Shown: positions 8,501-17,342, numbered from the stretch's first letter. The stretch is DNA of 64,000 bases from GCA-2688775 sp035293285 (GCA_035293285.1 DATDOM010000093.1:89605-153604), one strand, 5' to 3'. Numbers and translations: made by a program. The notes: generated by a model from the sequence alone, not told the origin.

Positions 8501-9223
8501 TCACTCTATCTGGTATTTTTTCCATCTTTTTGTTGAAAGGCTCATGTCAACAGTAAGACTTGGCCCTTCATACTCTTTTAGCGTCATTTTTCTGACATTT
8601 TTTGAGCCTGCCAAAACTGCCAAATCATAAATGCTCATTCTTTTGCTGCCGACAATGTGGATAATTCCTTTTTCTTTTGCATGCACGAGTTCAATAATTG
8701 CCTTTGCAACATTGTCGCTAAAAAGATAAGTTCCGAACCTGTCAGTAAAAGCTTTTGGATATTTCCATTCCTGCTTTGGAGCAAAATTTGTCCTTATTAC
8801 ACACGAATTTTCATGCTGCCTTGACACAATCTCGCCGCAGACTTTTGTCAGTGAATAAAAGTTTTTTGGAGAAGGAATATCATCTTCAGTATAGTACTTT
8901 TCGTTCTCCCCTTCAAATACGCATGCTGTTGAGATATAAACAAAATGGCAGTTATTTTTCAGCTCCTTTAGCGCGCTTACTATGTTTTGAGTTCCTTCCA
9001 CATTTGTAATCCATGCCCTCTTCTTGTCTTTTTCACATGCCCTTATATCGACAAGCGCTGCTGTGTGGATAACGACATCAGGATTGTAATCAAGTATAAC
9101 CTTTCTTGTTTTTTTGGAATCTGTAATGTCCATCTCAGAATGGCTTGGAAAATATGCATCCTTTAGCAATTTTCTGAGTGATTTTCCAAGAGAGCCGGTT
9201 CCTCCAGTCACAAGTATTTTCAT
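8501..9223 (-). CDS. RmlD-like NAD(P)-dependent sugar reductase/epimerase (SDR)
   Basis: The 240-residue protein starts MKILVTGGTGSLGKSL (Rossmann GxxGxxG). It has ISTACVFEG with the catalytic YSLTK, and the overall length and D-I-T-D pattern of dTDP-4-dehydrorhamnose reductases. An in-frame start 60 nt further upstream is possible, but the ATG at 9223 sits 24 nt from a TATA box (TTTAAATATAAAAG on the minus strand, centred near 9247) and right before the Rossmann strand. It would reduce or epimerise a nucleotide sugar. Exact substrate unknown. Confidence 0.8.
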   Translation of the reverse strand: MKILVTGGTGSLGKSLRKLLKDAYFPSHSEMDITDSKKTRKVILDYNPDVVIHTAALVDIRACEKDKKRAWITNVEGTQNIVSALKELKNNCHFVYISTACVFEGENEKYYTEDDIPSPKNFYSLTKVCGEIVSRQHENSCVIRTNFAPKQEWKYPKAFTDRFGTYLFSDNVAKAIIELVHAKEKGIIHIVGSKRMSIYDLAVLAGSKNVRKMTLKEYEGPSLTVDMSLSTKRWKKYQIE

Positions 9224-9261
9224 AAGCTCAAGATACTGGCTTTTATATTTAAAGCTTATTA

Positions 9262-9427
9262 GGCTCCATCCTAAATCTCGCATCGGCTCGGGTTATTGCC
9301 AAGCTCAGTCCTCTCTTCTCAAATCGTAGGCTGACATTTCCCGTATGGAGTATCCCCTTTGTTAGCTTTTCATCCGTACAAATCAGGGCCTCGCAAAAGG
9401 CAATAACCTTCATTTTCTACAGCACCC
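9262..9427. mobile_element. MITE-like palindromic element, copy 1 (short form)
   Basis: The element is flanked by an 8-bp direct repeat GCTTATTA (9254-9261 and 9428-9435), a likely target-site duplication. Its ends are GGCTCCATCCTAAAT and the imperfectly complementary ATTTTCTACAGCACCC. Inside is a perfect 10-bp inverted repeat GGTTATTGCC (9291-9300) / GGCAATAACC (9399-9408). Blocks such as CTAAATCTCGCATC and GGCTGACATTTCCCGT are shared with the copy at 24544. It has no coding capacity and lacks the foldable core of copies 2 and 3. It lies between the divergent promoters of the SDR gene (8501-9223) and the dehydrogenase (9472). Confidence 0.8.
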
Positions 9428-9440
9428 GCTTATTAGAAAA

Positions 9441-9449
9441 TTTTATAAA
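9441..9449 (+). promoter_or_regulatory. TATA box of nucleotide-sugar dehydrogenase gene
   Basis: TTTTATAAA centred about 27 nt before the ATG at 9472 fits an archaeal TATA box giving a leaderless transcript. The right end of MITE copy 1 lies 13 nt upstream. Confidence 0.7.
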
Positions 9450-9471
9450 CCAATTTGGACATCTTTCGTAG

Positions 9472-10755
9472 ATGAATACAGTAACAATAATAGGCCTTGG
9501 ATATGTCGGTCTTCCTCTTGCGTGCCTCTGCGCAGAAAAGGGCAAAAAGGTCTATGGGTTTGATGTCGATGAACACAAGACCAAAAGCGTTAATTCAGGC
9601 GTAAGCCCGATTGATGATCCTGCAATTTCTGCAAAGCTAAAAGCCCTAAAGGGAAAAATTACCGCAACTACAAATCCGGCCGACTGCATCCCTAATTCTG
9701 ATGTCGTCATTGTATGTGTTCCAACACCAATAGACAAAAACAATAAACCCGACCTGACAGCACTCAAAAGCGCGAGCGGGACTGTGTCAAGCCACATAAA
9801 GAAAAACACGCTTTTTGTCATAGAATCAACAATATATCCCGGGACAATTGAAGAAATTGTTGTTCCCATTCTTCAGGAAAAAGGGCTTAATCCATTTACC
9901 GATGAAGTATTTGTAGCGCATTGCCCTGAAAGAATAGACCCGGGAAACACCAAATGGACTATTGACAGGCTGCCGAGGGTTGTTGGCGGAATAACAAAAA
10001 AAGCCTCAAAAAAAGCCTCAGACTTTTATAAAAGCATAGTCGATGCGGAGATAATGGAGCTTACAAGCGTCAAGGCTGCCGAAGCCACAAAAATAATGGA
10101 AAACACTTTCAGGGATGTCAACATCGCTTTTGTGAACGAAATGGCCCAGAGTTTTGACAAGGCTGGCATTGACATAACTGAAGTCATAAAAGGCGCGTCA
10201 ACAAAGCCTTTTGCTTTCATGCCGCATTACCCTGGAGCCGGCGTAGGAGGCCACTGCATAAGCGTTGACCCTTATTACCTTATAGAAAAAGCAAAAAGGC
10301 TTGGATTCAACCATAGGTTCCTGATTCTTGCAAGGGAGATAAACAATCACATGCCGCATTACACTGTAGAACTTCTTGAAAACGAGCTTAAGAAACTGAA
10401 CAAGCAATTAAGCGGCGCAAAAGTCGGAGTTTTAGGGCTTGCTTACAAGGCAAATGTTGACGACGTGAGGGAAAGCCCTGCATATGAAGTGATACATCTT
10501 TTAAAATCAATGGGCGCCGAAGTTTTTGTTTTTGACCCTTATGTTCCAAAAGAGAGCAATGTGAAAAACACCAATGAACTGCTTGAAAAAAGCGATTACA
10601 TCATCCTTGTCACAAACCATGAAGAATTCAAAAACCTGGACCTAGAGAAGTTAAAAACAAATTCAATAAAAATTGTCATTGATGGAAGAAACTGCCTTGA
10701 CAAGGAAAAAATAAAATCAATGGGAATCCTGTATCACGGCATAGGGCGGGCGTAA
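9472..10755 (+). CDS. UDP-N-acetyl-hexosamine (ManNAc/GlcNAc) 6-dehydrogenase
   Basis: The 427-residue enzyme belongs to the UDP-glucose/GDP-mannose dehydrogenase family. It shows IIGLGYVGLPLACLCAEKG (NAD binding), ESTIYPGTIE, the linker helix with FRDVNIAFVNE, the catalytic cysteine in GAGVGGHCISVDPYYL (about residue 260) and a C-terminal UDP-binding domain (VGVLGLAYKANVDDVRES). The ESTIYPGT form is typical of WecC/WbpA-type enzymes acting on N-acetylated sugars. It would oxidise UDP-GlcNAc or UDP-ManNAc to the uronate using two NAD+, feeding the operon at 12-17 kb. The mRNA looks leaderless. WecC and WbpA cannot be told apart from sequence alone. Confidence 0.88.
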   Translation: MNTVTIIGLGYVGLPLACLCAEKGKKVYGFDVDEHKTKSVNSGVSPIDDPAISAKLKALKGKITATTNPADCIPNSDVVIVCVPTPIDKNNKPDLTALKSASGTVSSHIKKNTLFVIESTIYPGTIEEIVVPILQEKGLNPFTDEVFVAHCPERIDPGNTKWTIDRLPRVVGGITKKASKKASDFYKSIVDAEIMELTSVKAAEATKIMENTFRDVNIAFVNEMAQSFDKAGIDITEVIKGASTKPFAFMPHYPGAGVGGHCISVDPYYLIEKAKRLGFNHRFLILAREINNHMPHYTVELLENELKKLNKQLSGAKVGVLGLAYKANVDDVRESPAYEVIHLLKSMGAEVFVFDPYVPKESNVKNTNELLEKSDYIILVTNHEEFKNLDLEKLKTNSIKIVIDGRNCLDKEKIKSMGILYHGIGRA

Positions 10756-10813
10756 ATCATAAGCTCGGCTTTGGAACAGCAAGATTTAAAATCGGGCATG
10801 GTATTTTGGCTGT

Positions 10814-12007
10814 ATGAAAATCGTGCACGTTACAGGCTACTTTGTTCCTGAACTTGGATACCAGGAATACTATCTTGCGAAAAAGCACGCTCAAATGGGG
10901 CACGATGTCCACGTCATAACTTCTGATTTTTTTTATCCTTTTCCAAATATAGAATCAATGCTTAAGGAAGCTGGCATAAAAGACACATCAAGAAAAAGAA
11001 AAGCTGGATTTAGCACAGTTGACGGGATAAAAGTCCACAGGCTAAAGTCATTTTTTGAATACTCTGACTTCATTTTATGCACAGGACTTAAAGAAGCGCT
11101 CATGAAAATAAAGCCTGACGTTGTCTTTTCACACGAGAGCAGACAGGGCCTTACAACGCTTGCTGCAAGGTACAAGAAGCTTCTTGGCTACAGGCTTGTT
11201 GTTGACCAGCATGATTTTCACCACGAAATTCCAAACCATCCGATACTAAAAAAATTTCTCAGGGAGATTGACTATAAGCTATTCAGGAAGTTTGTTGTAA
11301 ACTACAGCCTGAAAAGGGCAGACAAGATAATAGCAGTAACAGAAGAGACAAAAAAATTTCTCATCAATGAACATAAAATTTCTCCAAAACGCCTGACAAT
11401 GGTGCCTTTGGGTGTTGACACGGACTTTTTCAGCTTTGACAAAAAATCAAGAGAATCCACAAGGAAAAAATACGGCATAGGGCCTGGCGAAATTCTATTC
11501 ACTTTTTCCGGAACGATTGTAAGAAGAAAAGGGCTTGAACTCCTGCTTGATGCATTTTCTGAAATAAATGATGCCAACTCAAAGCTGATGATTGTCGGCG
11601 GGGGCGATAAGGGCTACGTAGATGAGCTAAAAAAAATTGCTTCAAGGCAAAATATTGGAAACAGGATAATATTTACAGGATTTGTGAAGAAAGAAGAGGT
11701 AAAATCCTATTTTTCTGCTTCTGACGCGGCAGTCTGGCCTGGCAACAATTCTGTAAGCATAATAGAGGCAATGGCCTGCAGGCTTCCCGTGATAATTGCA
11801 GACATGCAGCTAGCTCACCTCACAGATTTTGAAAACGGCATCAAATTCCCTGAGCACGACAAACAAAAGCTCATTTCTGCAATGGAAAAACTCCTCAAAA
11901 ACAAGCCTCTTAGGCAGAAAATGTCACTAAATTCCCTTAAGGCAGCAAAATCCAATTACAGCTATGACTCAATAGCAAAAAAATTCATAGAAATCTCTGT
12001 CAGCTAA
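10814..12007 (+). CDS. Family 4 glycosyltransferase
   Basis: The 397-residue GT-B protein has an N-terminal acceptor domain starting MKIVHVTGYFVPELGYQE. The donor domain has FTFSGTIVRRKGLELLLDAF near residue 240 and the conserved PGNNSVSIIEAMACRLPVII near residue 320. It should extend the lipid-linked glycan. A TATA-like ATTTAAAAT (10785-10793) lies about 25-27 nt before the ATG. It converges with and overlaps the wecB-like gene by 4 nt at its 3' end. Confidence 0.88.
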   Translation: MKIVHVTGYFVPELGYQEYYLAKKHAQMGHDVHVITSDFFYPFPNIESMLKEAGIKDTSRKRKAGFSTVDGIKVHRLKSFFEYSDFILCTGLKEALMKIKPDVVFSHESRQGLTTLAARYKKLLGYRLVVDQHDFHHEIPNHPILKKFLREIDYKLFRKFVVNYSLKRADKIIAVTEETKKFLINEHKISPKRLTMVPLGVDTDFFSFDKKSRESTRKKYGIGPGEILFTFSGTIVRRKGLELLLDAFSEINDANSKLMIVGGGDKGYVDELKKIASRQNIGNRIIFTGFVKKEEVKSYFSASDAAVWPGNNSVSIIEAMACRLPVIIADMQLAHLTDFENGIKFPEHDKQKLISAMEKLLKNKPLRQKMSLNSLKAAKSNYSYDSIAKKFIEISVS

Positions 12008-13068
12008 ATTTTATCTATAATCTTGGCAATTCTCTTCACTGCATTTCCATTTCCATAATCCTCAGTCTGCTTAATCCCATCCTTGCTTTTCTTTATGGCA
12101 GCTGATATTTTCCGGCTGTCTGCCCCAACAAGAACATTCCATTTGTCCTTTACGGTCTCAACCCATTCAGTTGAGTCTCTTGCTGTGATGCACGGAACCT
12201 TGAAAAAATATGCTTCTTTTTGCACTCCTCCCGAGTCTGTTATTATTTTTGACGCATTTTTCTCAAGCATCAGCATGTCAAGATATCCAACAGGCTTTGT
12301 TATGATGATGTTCTTTCCTTTAAGCTCCTTATCAAGAGAATATTGCGAGAGACATTTTTGTGTCCTTGGATGAATAGGGAAAACTATTTTCTCACCTGAG
12401 CTTATTGCAGCCCTGATTATATTTCTTAATCTCTCCTTGCTGTCTGTATTTTCAGCCCTGTGAATTGTCATCAGAATGTATTTTTTTTCAGAAAGGCCAA
12501 TTCCATCCATTATTTTTGATTCTTTTTTGGCAACGGGAAGATTTTCAATAATGGAATCTATCATCACATCCCCGACCTTATGCACGCCTTTCCTGAGTCC
12601 TTCATTTGCAAGATTTTTTACAGCAGTATTTGTCGAGCAGAAGAGCAAATCAGATAGGTGGTCAGCAACAACCCTGTTGACTTCTTCAGGCATTCTTTTG
12701 TCAAAGCTTCTCATCCCTGATTCTATGTGGGCAATATTTATGTGCATCTTTGAGGCTGCAAGCGCGCCTGCAACAGTAGTATTCGTGTCCCCTGAAACAA
12801 TCACAAGTCCGGGATTTTCTTTTTCAAGAACCTCTTCAATCCTGGCGAGCATTTCTCCTGTCTGCCTTCCGTGAGGGCCTGAGCCAACATTAAGGCTGTA
12901 ATCAGGCTTTGGAATTTTGAGGCTTCCAAAAAAAACTCCTGACATCTCAAAATCATAATGCTGACCTGTATGAACAATAACTTCGCTGTGTTTTTTTCCA
13001 ATGTGCCTTAACAGGGAAGCCTCCTTGATGAACTGAGGCCTTGCGCCAATTATTGAGACTATCTTCAT
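12004..13068 (-). CDS. wecB: Non-hydrolysing UDP-GlcNAc 2-epimerase family (WecB/WbpI-like)
   Basis: The 354-residue protein begins MKIVSIIGARPQFIKEASLL and contains VHTGQHYDFEMSGVFF, HIESGMRSFDKRMPEE and TDSGGVQKEAYFF, all signature blocks of the family. These interconvert the C2 configuration of UDP-GlcNAc, or in WbpI-type enzymes of UDP-2,3-diacetamido-glucuronate. It is last in a five-gene minus-strand operon whose other members make the 2,3-diacetamido uronate. That favours the WbpI role, giving UDP-ManNAc(3NAc)A; either activity is possible. Family assignment is firm. Confidence 0.9.
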   Translation of the reverse strand: MKIVSIIGARPQFIKEASLLRHIGKKHSEVIVHTGQHYDFEMSGVFFGSLKIPKPDYSLNVGSGPHGRQTGEMLARIEEVLEKENPGLVIVSGDTNTTVAGALAASKMHINIAHIESGMRSFDKRMPEEVNRVVADHLSDLLFCSTNTAVKNLANEGLRKGVHKVGDVMIDSIIENLPVAKKESKIMDGIGLSEKKYILMTIHRAENTDSKERLRNIIRAAISSGEKIVFPIHPRTQKCLSQYSLDKELKGKNIIITKPVGYLDMLMLEKNASKIITDSGGVQKEAYFFKVPCITARDSTEWVETVKDKWNVLVGADSRKISAAIKKSKDGIKQTEDYGNGNAVKRIAKIIDKI

Positions 13069-13072
13069 TTTG

Positions 13073-14248
13073 TCACTTAAGCTGGTTTTTTATGTCTATT
13101 ACTTTTTCTTTCATCTTTCTCAGGATATCATCGTATTTTTTCTCCTTGTTCATCAGCACAACTGCATCCATCCCTTCAATCTTTTCAAGAAACTTAACAT
13201 TAAATTCCTTTTCTGTTTCTTCTTTTGAATACAGCGGGTCGAGCCCATAAACTTCATATCCTTTTTTCTTGAGGAGATTTATGAAATCAACTGACCTGCT
13301 GTAGGCTTTTTCCTTTACGCCTTCCCTGTAGCTTAGCCCTATTATTCCGACCTTCTTTGCTTTTAATTTTTTCAGCTTGTCAGCATAAAATTCTATCATT
13401 GAATCATTAAGCTCGCGCGCAGTTTTCATCAGCGGCGCTTTTAATTCATTTATTATAAACCACGGATAAACCGGTATGCAGTGGCCTCCGACATTTCCGG
13501 GTTCAAGAATATTGCAGTACTGGTGCCTTGCAGCTTCCCTCATCTCCCAAAAATCAATACCATAACTTTCTGAAACCTTTAGGAGCTCGTTGGCAAGGGC
13601 AATGTTGACATCGCGGTATACTCCTTCCGAAATTTTTGCAAGCTCCGCAGTCCTTGAATTTGAGACTTTGACGGGATTTGTAAATTTTGAATAGACTTCA
13701 AACGCCTTTTCAGTGCTTTTTTTGTCAATGCCGCCGACAATCTTTGGAAATTCCCTGAACCTCGATATGGAATAGCCAGTCATTATCCTTTCGGGGCTGT
13801 AAGCAAGATAAAAATCACTTCCTGCCTTAAGGCCCGACTCTTTTTCAAGAATATTTTTTACAAAAACTTCAGTGGTTTTGACAGGAACTGTTGTTTCAAG
13901 GACAACCAAATCGGTTTTTTTGAGCTTTTTCCCCACATTCTCAAATGCGCTTTTTAACATTGAGAAATCAGGAACATTTTCATGGCTTATGAAAAGAGGC
14001 ACGATGACAATATATGCGCAGTCCTTGCCTGATTCAGGAATCTTTTCAAAAGCCTTTAAGTTTTTGCCCGAGCATCTTTTTATTATTTCAGAAAGGCCAG
14101 GCTCTTCAGGAATCGGGTTTTTCCCTGAGTTTATCATATCAACTTTCTTCCTGTCGACGTCTATTCCGTTCACGGTAAGGTCTGCATCTGCAATTACTGC
14201 AGCAAGCGGAAGGCCTGCCTTGCCAAGACCAATTACATTGATAATCAT
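13073..14248 (-). CDS. Nucleotide-sugar dehydrogenase (second paralogue)
   Basis: The 391-residue protein has INVIGLGKAGLPLAAVIADAD, LETTVPVKTTEVFV, YRDVNIALANELLK and the catalytic-cysteine motif PGNVGGHCIPVYPWFI, so it is a UDP-sugar dehydrogenase family member. It diverges from the enzyme at 9472 (LETTVPVKT for ESTIYPGT; VYPWF for VDPYY). It follows the Gfo/Idh gene with a 4-nt overlap and precedes the epimerase by 4 nt. It may supply the UDP-GlcNAcA that enters the pathway, while the 9472 enzyme serves a second uronic acid. Which does which is not decidable here. Confidence 0.85.
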   Translation of the reverse strand: MIINVIGLGKAGLPLAAVIADADLTVNGIDVDRKKVDMINSGKNPIPEEPGLSEIIKRCSGKNLKAFEKIPESGKDCAYIVIVPLFISHENVPDFSMLKSAFENVGKKLKKTDLVVLETTVPVKTTEVFVKNILEKESGLKAGSDFYLAYSPERIMTGYSISRFREFPKIVGGIDKKSTEKAFEVYSKFTNPVKVSNSRTAELAKISEGVYRDVNIALANELLKVSESYGIDFWEMREAARHQYCNILEPGNVGGHCIPVYPWFIINELKAPLMKTARELNDSMIEFYADKLKKLKAKKVGIIGLSYREGVKEKAYSRSVDFINLLKKKGYEVYGLDPLYSKEETEKEFNVKFLEKIEGMDAVVLMNKEKKYDDILRKMKEKVIDIKNQLK

Positions 14249-15234
14249 ACTTTTACTACCTTGTTATTTCTTGAAGACTCGAGCAGCTTTTGCGCAACCC
14301 TTATTGCATTAAGTCCGTCAGACCCTTTTATCGGGACTTCTTTGTTATTGGAAACACAGTCAATGAAACATTCAAGCTCGTTTTTCAGCGGCTCTTTTTT
14401 TACTATCTCTATGCTTTTTGATTTTCCTGCAATCACTGTCATTAAATTCCCATTATATTCCTGATTTACAAAATCATTTTCGCAAAAAACAAGCTCCTGG
14501 GTGATGTAATCTGCCACAAACATTCCCTTTTCCCCGGTTATTGCAATCTCGCGCACTTTTTTTGGAGTCAGCCAGTTTGCGTTTATTACTCCAATAACTC
14601 CATTCTTGAACCGCAAAGTCCCTATGAGCAAATCCTCGTGCTTTGAATGGATTTTCTGAGATGTCTCTGCATAAACTCTCTCTATTCCTGAATTTATTAT
14701 GTAGCTTAAGACGTCTATGTCATGGATGGCAAGGTCGATTGTGACTCCGACATCTATGACCCTTGAAGGAAATGGGCTAAGCCTTTGGCAATGGGCCTTG
14801 TATATCTTGCCAAGCTCGTTTTTTTCTATCCTCTTTTTTAATTCCATTATTACAGGATTGAACCTTTCAATGTGGCCTATCATTACTTTGATATTTTTTT
14901 CTTCTGATTTTTTTATTATTTCTGACGCTTCAGCCTCATTTGCTGCCATTGGCTTTTCTATGAGCGTCGGAATTTTCCTGCTTATTGTGTCAATCGAGAC
15001 TTCCCTGTGGTATTTTGTAGGGACGCAGACAGAAACAGCATCAATTTTTTCAGAATCAAACATTTTTTTCGTGGTCTGATAATAATTTGCGCTATATTTT
15101 TTTGCAGTTGCCTCTTCAACCTCGTTTTGGTCGCATACCGCAACAAGATTGACTTGTTTCATTTCAGAATAAACTCTTGCGTGGCTTTTGCCCATTGCGC
15201 CAATTCCTATGACTGCAACATTCAACCTGCCCAT
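14245..15234 (-). CDS. Gfo/Idh/MocA oxidoreductase (WbpB/WlbA-like)
   Basis: The 329-residue enzyme starts with the Rossmann motif VAVIGIGAMGKSHARVY and has the family's EKP motif as PTLIEKPMAANEAEA near residue 95. Placed between a sugar-nucleotide dehydrogenase and a DegT-type aminotransferase, it most likely oxidises C3 of UDP-GlcNAc-uronate to the 3-keto sugar for transamination, as WbpB/WlbA do. It overlaps both neighbours by 1-4 nt. The specific role rests on gene context. Confidence 0.85.
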   Translation of the reverse strand: MGRLNVAVIGIGAMGKSHARVYSEMKQVNLVAVCDQNEVEEATAKKYSANYYQTTKKMFDSEKIDAVSVCVPTKYHREVSIDTISRKIPTLIEKPMAANEAEASEIIKKSEEKNIKVMIGHIERFNPVIMELKKRIEKNELGKIYKAHCQRLSPFPSRVIDVGVTIDLAIHDIDVLSYIINSGIERVYAETSQKIHSKHEDLLIGTLRFKNGVIGVINANWLTPKKVREIAITGEKGMFVADYITQELVFCENDFVNQEYNGNLMTVIAGKSKSIEIVKKEPLKNELECFIDCVSNNKEVPIKGSDGLNAIRVAQKLLESSRNNKVVKV

Positions 15235-16334
15235 TATTCCATCTCGCCAAAAGCGCTTATTATTTCCTGTATCTGGCTTTCGCTCACGCCGGGATGGACT
15301 GGCAGCGACAGGACCTGCATGCTTAATTTTTCAGAAACCGGAAAGTCGCCTTCCTTGTAGCCGTATTTTTTTATGTGGCTGAAAAGATGCAATGGAGTCG
15401 GATAATAAATTCCTGAGCCTATGCCTTTGCTGCCAAGAAACTTCACTACTTCGTCCCTGTTTAGCTTGAAGTCTTCAGTGACTTTTATTGTGTACTGGTG
15501 GAATACGTGCTTAAACCCGCTTTTTGTTTTGGGAACTTCTATCCCCTTTATGTTTTTAAGGCCCTGCGACAAAAGCTTTGCATTTTTTATCCTTACGCTG
15601 TTGAGATTTTCTATTTTTTTTATTTGCGGAATGCCTATTGCAGCCATAATATCAGTCATCCTGTAATTATACCCCAAGTCAAAATAATGGTATCTTGCGC
15701 TTTCGCTCTGGCCCTGATGCCTGAGCCTTTTTGCAAGCTCTGCCATTTCAGGATTGTCTGTTGTAACCATCCCTCCTTCGCCTGTAATAAGGTTTTTTGT
15801 TGCATAGAATGAAAAAGAAGCGATGTCTCCAAGAGACCCGCATTTTCTGCCGTGGTAGTCTGCTCCAACTGCCTGGCATGCATCTTCCACTATTTTTAAT
15901 CCGTGTTTTTTGGCAATCCTGTCAACTGCATCGTAATCATAGGCCTGGCCGTACAAGTCAACTGGAAGTATTGCCTTTGTGCTGCCATTTATTTTTTCCT
16001 CTATCTTTGAAGGGTCGATGTTGAAAGTTTCTTCCTCTATATCGACAAAAACGGGCTTTGCCCTCTGCATCAAGATGGAATTTGCAGTTGCAACAAAGGT
16101 AAAAGGAACTGTAATGACTTCATCTCCCTCTCCAACTCCGCACGCATAAAGGCTTGCGTGAAGGGCAGCAGTCCCTGAATTTACCGCAACAGCGTGCTTT
16201 ACATTGCAAAGCCTTGCAAACTTCTCCTCGAACTCCCTGACTTTTGGACCCTGTACAATTGTTCCGGATTTCAGCACTCCGACTACTGCATTGATTTCCT
16301 CTTCTCCGATTCCAGGCTCAGCTATTTTTATCAT
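15234..16334 (-). CDS. DegT/DnrJ/EryC1/StrS aminotransferase (WbpE/WlbC-like)
   Basis: The 366-residue PLP enzyme shows KHAVAVNSGTAALHASLYAC, VEDACQAVGADYHGRKCGS and the lysine of SFYATKNLITGEGGM (about residue 180), which forms the Schiff base. WbpE-type enzymes aminate UDP-3-keto-GlcNAcA with glutamate, giving UDP-2-acetamido-3-amino-glucuronate. Its stop overlaps the start of the oxidoreductase gene by one base and it follows the acetyltransferase by 11 nt, which matches the order of reactions in the wbp/wlb pathway. Confidence 0.9.
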   Translation of the reverse strand: MIKIAEPGIGEEEINAVVGVLKSGTIVQGPKVREFEEKFARLCNVKHAVAVNSGTAALHASLYACGVGEGDEVITVPFTFVATANSILMQRAKPVFVDIEEETFNIDPSKIEEKINGSTKAILPVDLYGQAYDYDAVDRIAKKHGLKIVEDACQAVGADYHGRKCGSLGDIASFSFYATKNLITGEGGMVTTDNPEMAELAKRLRHQGQSESARYHYFDLGYNYRMTDIMAAIGIPQIKKIENLNSVRIKNAKLLSQGLKNIKGIEVPKTKSGFKHVFHQYTIKVTEDFKLNRDEVVKFLGSKGIGSGIYYPTPLHLFSHIKKYGYKEGDFPVSEKLSMQVLSLPVHPGVSESQIQEIISAFGEME

Positions 16335-16345
16335 ATTGGCTTAAT

Positions 16346-16939
16346 TTATTTTGCAGTTTTTATTGTTATCTCAGACTTACACTTCTTGCATGAAATTTTT
16401 GGATGTTTTTTTATTTCCGGCAAAGACACTTTTTTTGAGCCGCACCTGCACAAATATCCTCTTTTTTTTGCAGGATTGCCATAAACAATTGAAAAGTCCT
16501 CAACATCCTTTGTGACTACAGAGCCAGCGCCGACAAGCGAAAACTTTCCTATCTTTATTCCTGGCAGGAGCACAGAGCCTGCGCCAACTGATGCACCTTC
16601 CATGATTTTTGTTGTCTCAGCTTTCCATTCTGATGCTGTTTTTAGCCTGCCGTTTTCGTCAATTGCCCTTGGCATCTTGTCGTTTGTTATTATGACTCCA
16701 GGGCCGATGAAAACCCCGTTTTCAAGAATTGTCATGTAATAAATCAGGCAATTATTCTGTATTTTTACATTATCACCTACCTGCACATCGTGGTCTATGT
16801 AGGCATTGCTTCCTATTATGCAGTTTTTTCCTATTCTGGCGTGCTCGCGTATAAAAGCCCCGCTCCATACTTTTGAGCCTTCACCGACCATAGAATTCTT
16901 TGACACATCGGATTTAGGATGAATGAATGCCTTTGCCAT
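16346..16939 (-). CDS. Left-handed beta-helix N-acetyltransferase (WbpD/WlbB-like) with C-terminal Zn ribbon
   Basis: The 197-residue protein is built of hexapeptide repeats (IGKNCIIGSNAYIDHDVQVG, GVFIGPGVII, IMEGASVGAGSVLLPGIKIG) and should acetylate the 3-amino group of the UDP-sugar with acetyl-CoA. After about residue 160 it has CRCGSKKVSLPEIKKHPKIS followed by CKKC, a CxC/CxxC zinc-ribbon-like tail. This kind of tail occurs in some WbpD relatives. It is the first gene of the five-gene operon; a TATA box at 16961-16970 lies about 26 nt upstream, so the mRNA is leaderless. Confidence 0.88.
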   Translation of the reverse strand: MAKAFIHPKSDVSKNSMVGEGSKVWSGAFIREHARIGKNCIIGSNAYIDHDVQVGDNVKIQNNCLIYYMTILENGVFIGPGVIITNDKMPRAIDENGRLKTASEWKAETTKIMEGASVGAGSVLLPGIKIGKFSLVGAGSVVTKDVEDFSIVYGNPAKKRGYLCRCGSKKVSLPEIKKHPKISCKKCKSEITIKTAK

Positions 16940-16960
16940 GCAAATGCAAAATAAGCAGAA

Positions 16961-16970
16961 TTTATAAAAT
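16961..16970 (-). promoter_or_regulatory. TATA box of the diacetamido-uronate operon
   Basis: TTTATAAA on the minus strand lies about 26 nt before the ATG at 16939, so transcription should start at the A of the start codon. The left end of MITE copy 3 (16983) is 12 nt upstream. Confidence 0.7.
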
Positions 16971-16982
16971 TATGCACAGCCA

Positions 16983-17297
16983 GGCTCCGGCGAAAATACT
17001 TTTTGCTGCCATCGACTCGGCTACACAATTCAAATATCTGGCTGACATTCCCCGCAACTGGTTACGCTCAGTTGACACGCATTGAGGGTTTGGTCACTGT
17101 CGTTTCCAAAACCTGAAGGTTTTCGCTACGCTCAAGCCCTCGAATTATATTTTGATTTTTCCGTGAGGCTTTATGCCTCACTTGATTCCGTTGCCAACTC
17201 ACGGAAGGGTTGTGGGGCAACCCCCTCGTCAGCTTTTTTTTTGTTCGTTTTTGGAACTTTGACCTGATGCCGCTAACCTTCATTTTCTACAAGGCCC
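16983..17297. mobile_element. MITE-like palindromic element, copy 3 (long, diverged)
   Basis: The ends are GGCTCCGGCGAAAAT and CATTTTCTACAAGGCCC, matching the ends of copies 1 and 2 imperfectly; the CTAACCTTCATTTTCTACA block is shared with copy 1. GCTGAC (17041) and GTCAGC (17228) form the inner inverted pair. The core is the reverse complement of the core in copy 2. It can fold two ways: TTCCGTGAG (17159-17167) with CTCACGGAA (17198-17206), or GTGAGGC (17163-17169) with GCCTCAC (17175-17181). I see no clear target duplication. It fills most of the 403-nt gap between two divergent promoters. Confidence 0.65.
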
Positions 17298-17342
17298 ACA
17301 AATACCCAAATATTTAAAAAGATTTTACCTTATAGCCTTCCT

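Noticed and set aside
16975..17305. Target-site duplication for element copy 3
   Set aside because: CACAGCCA and ACAAATAC at the edges do not match convincingly.
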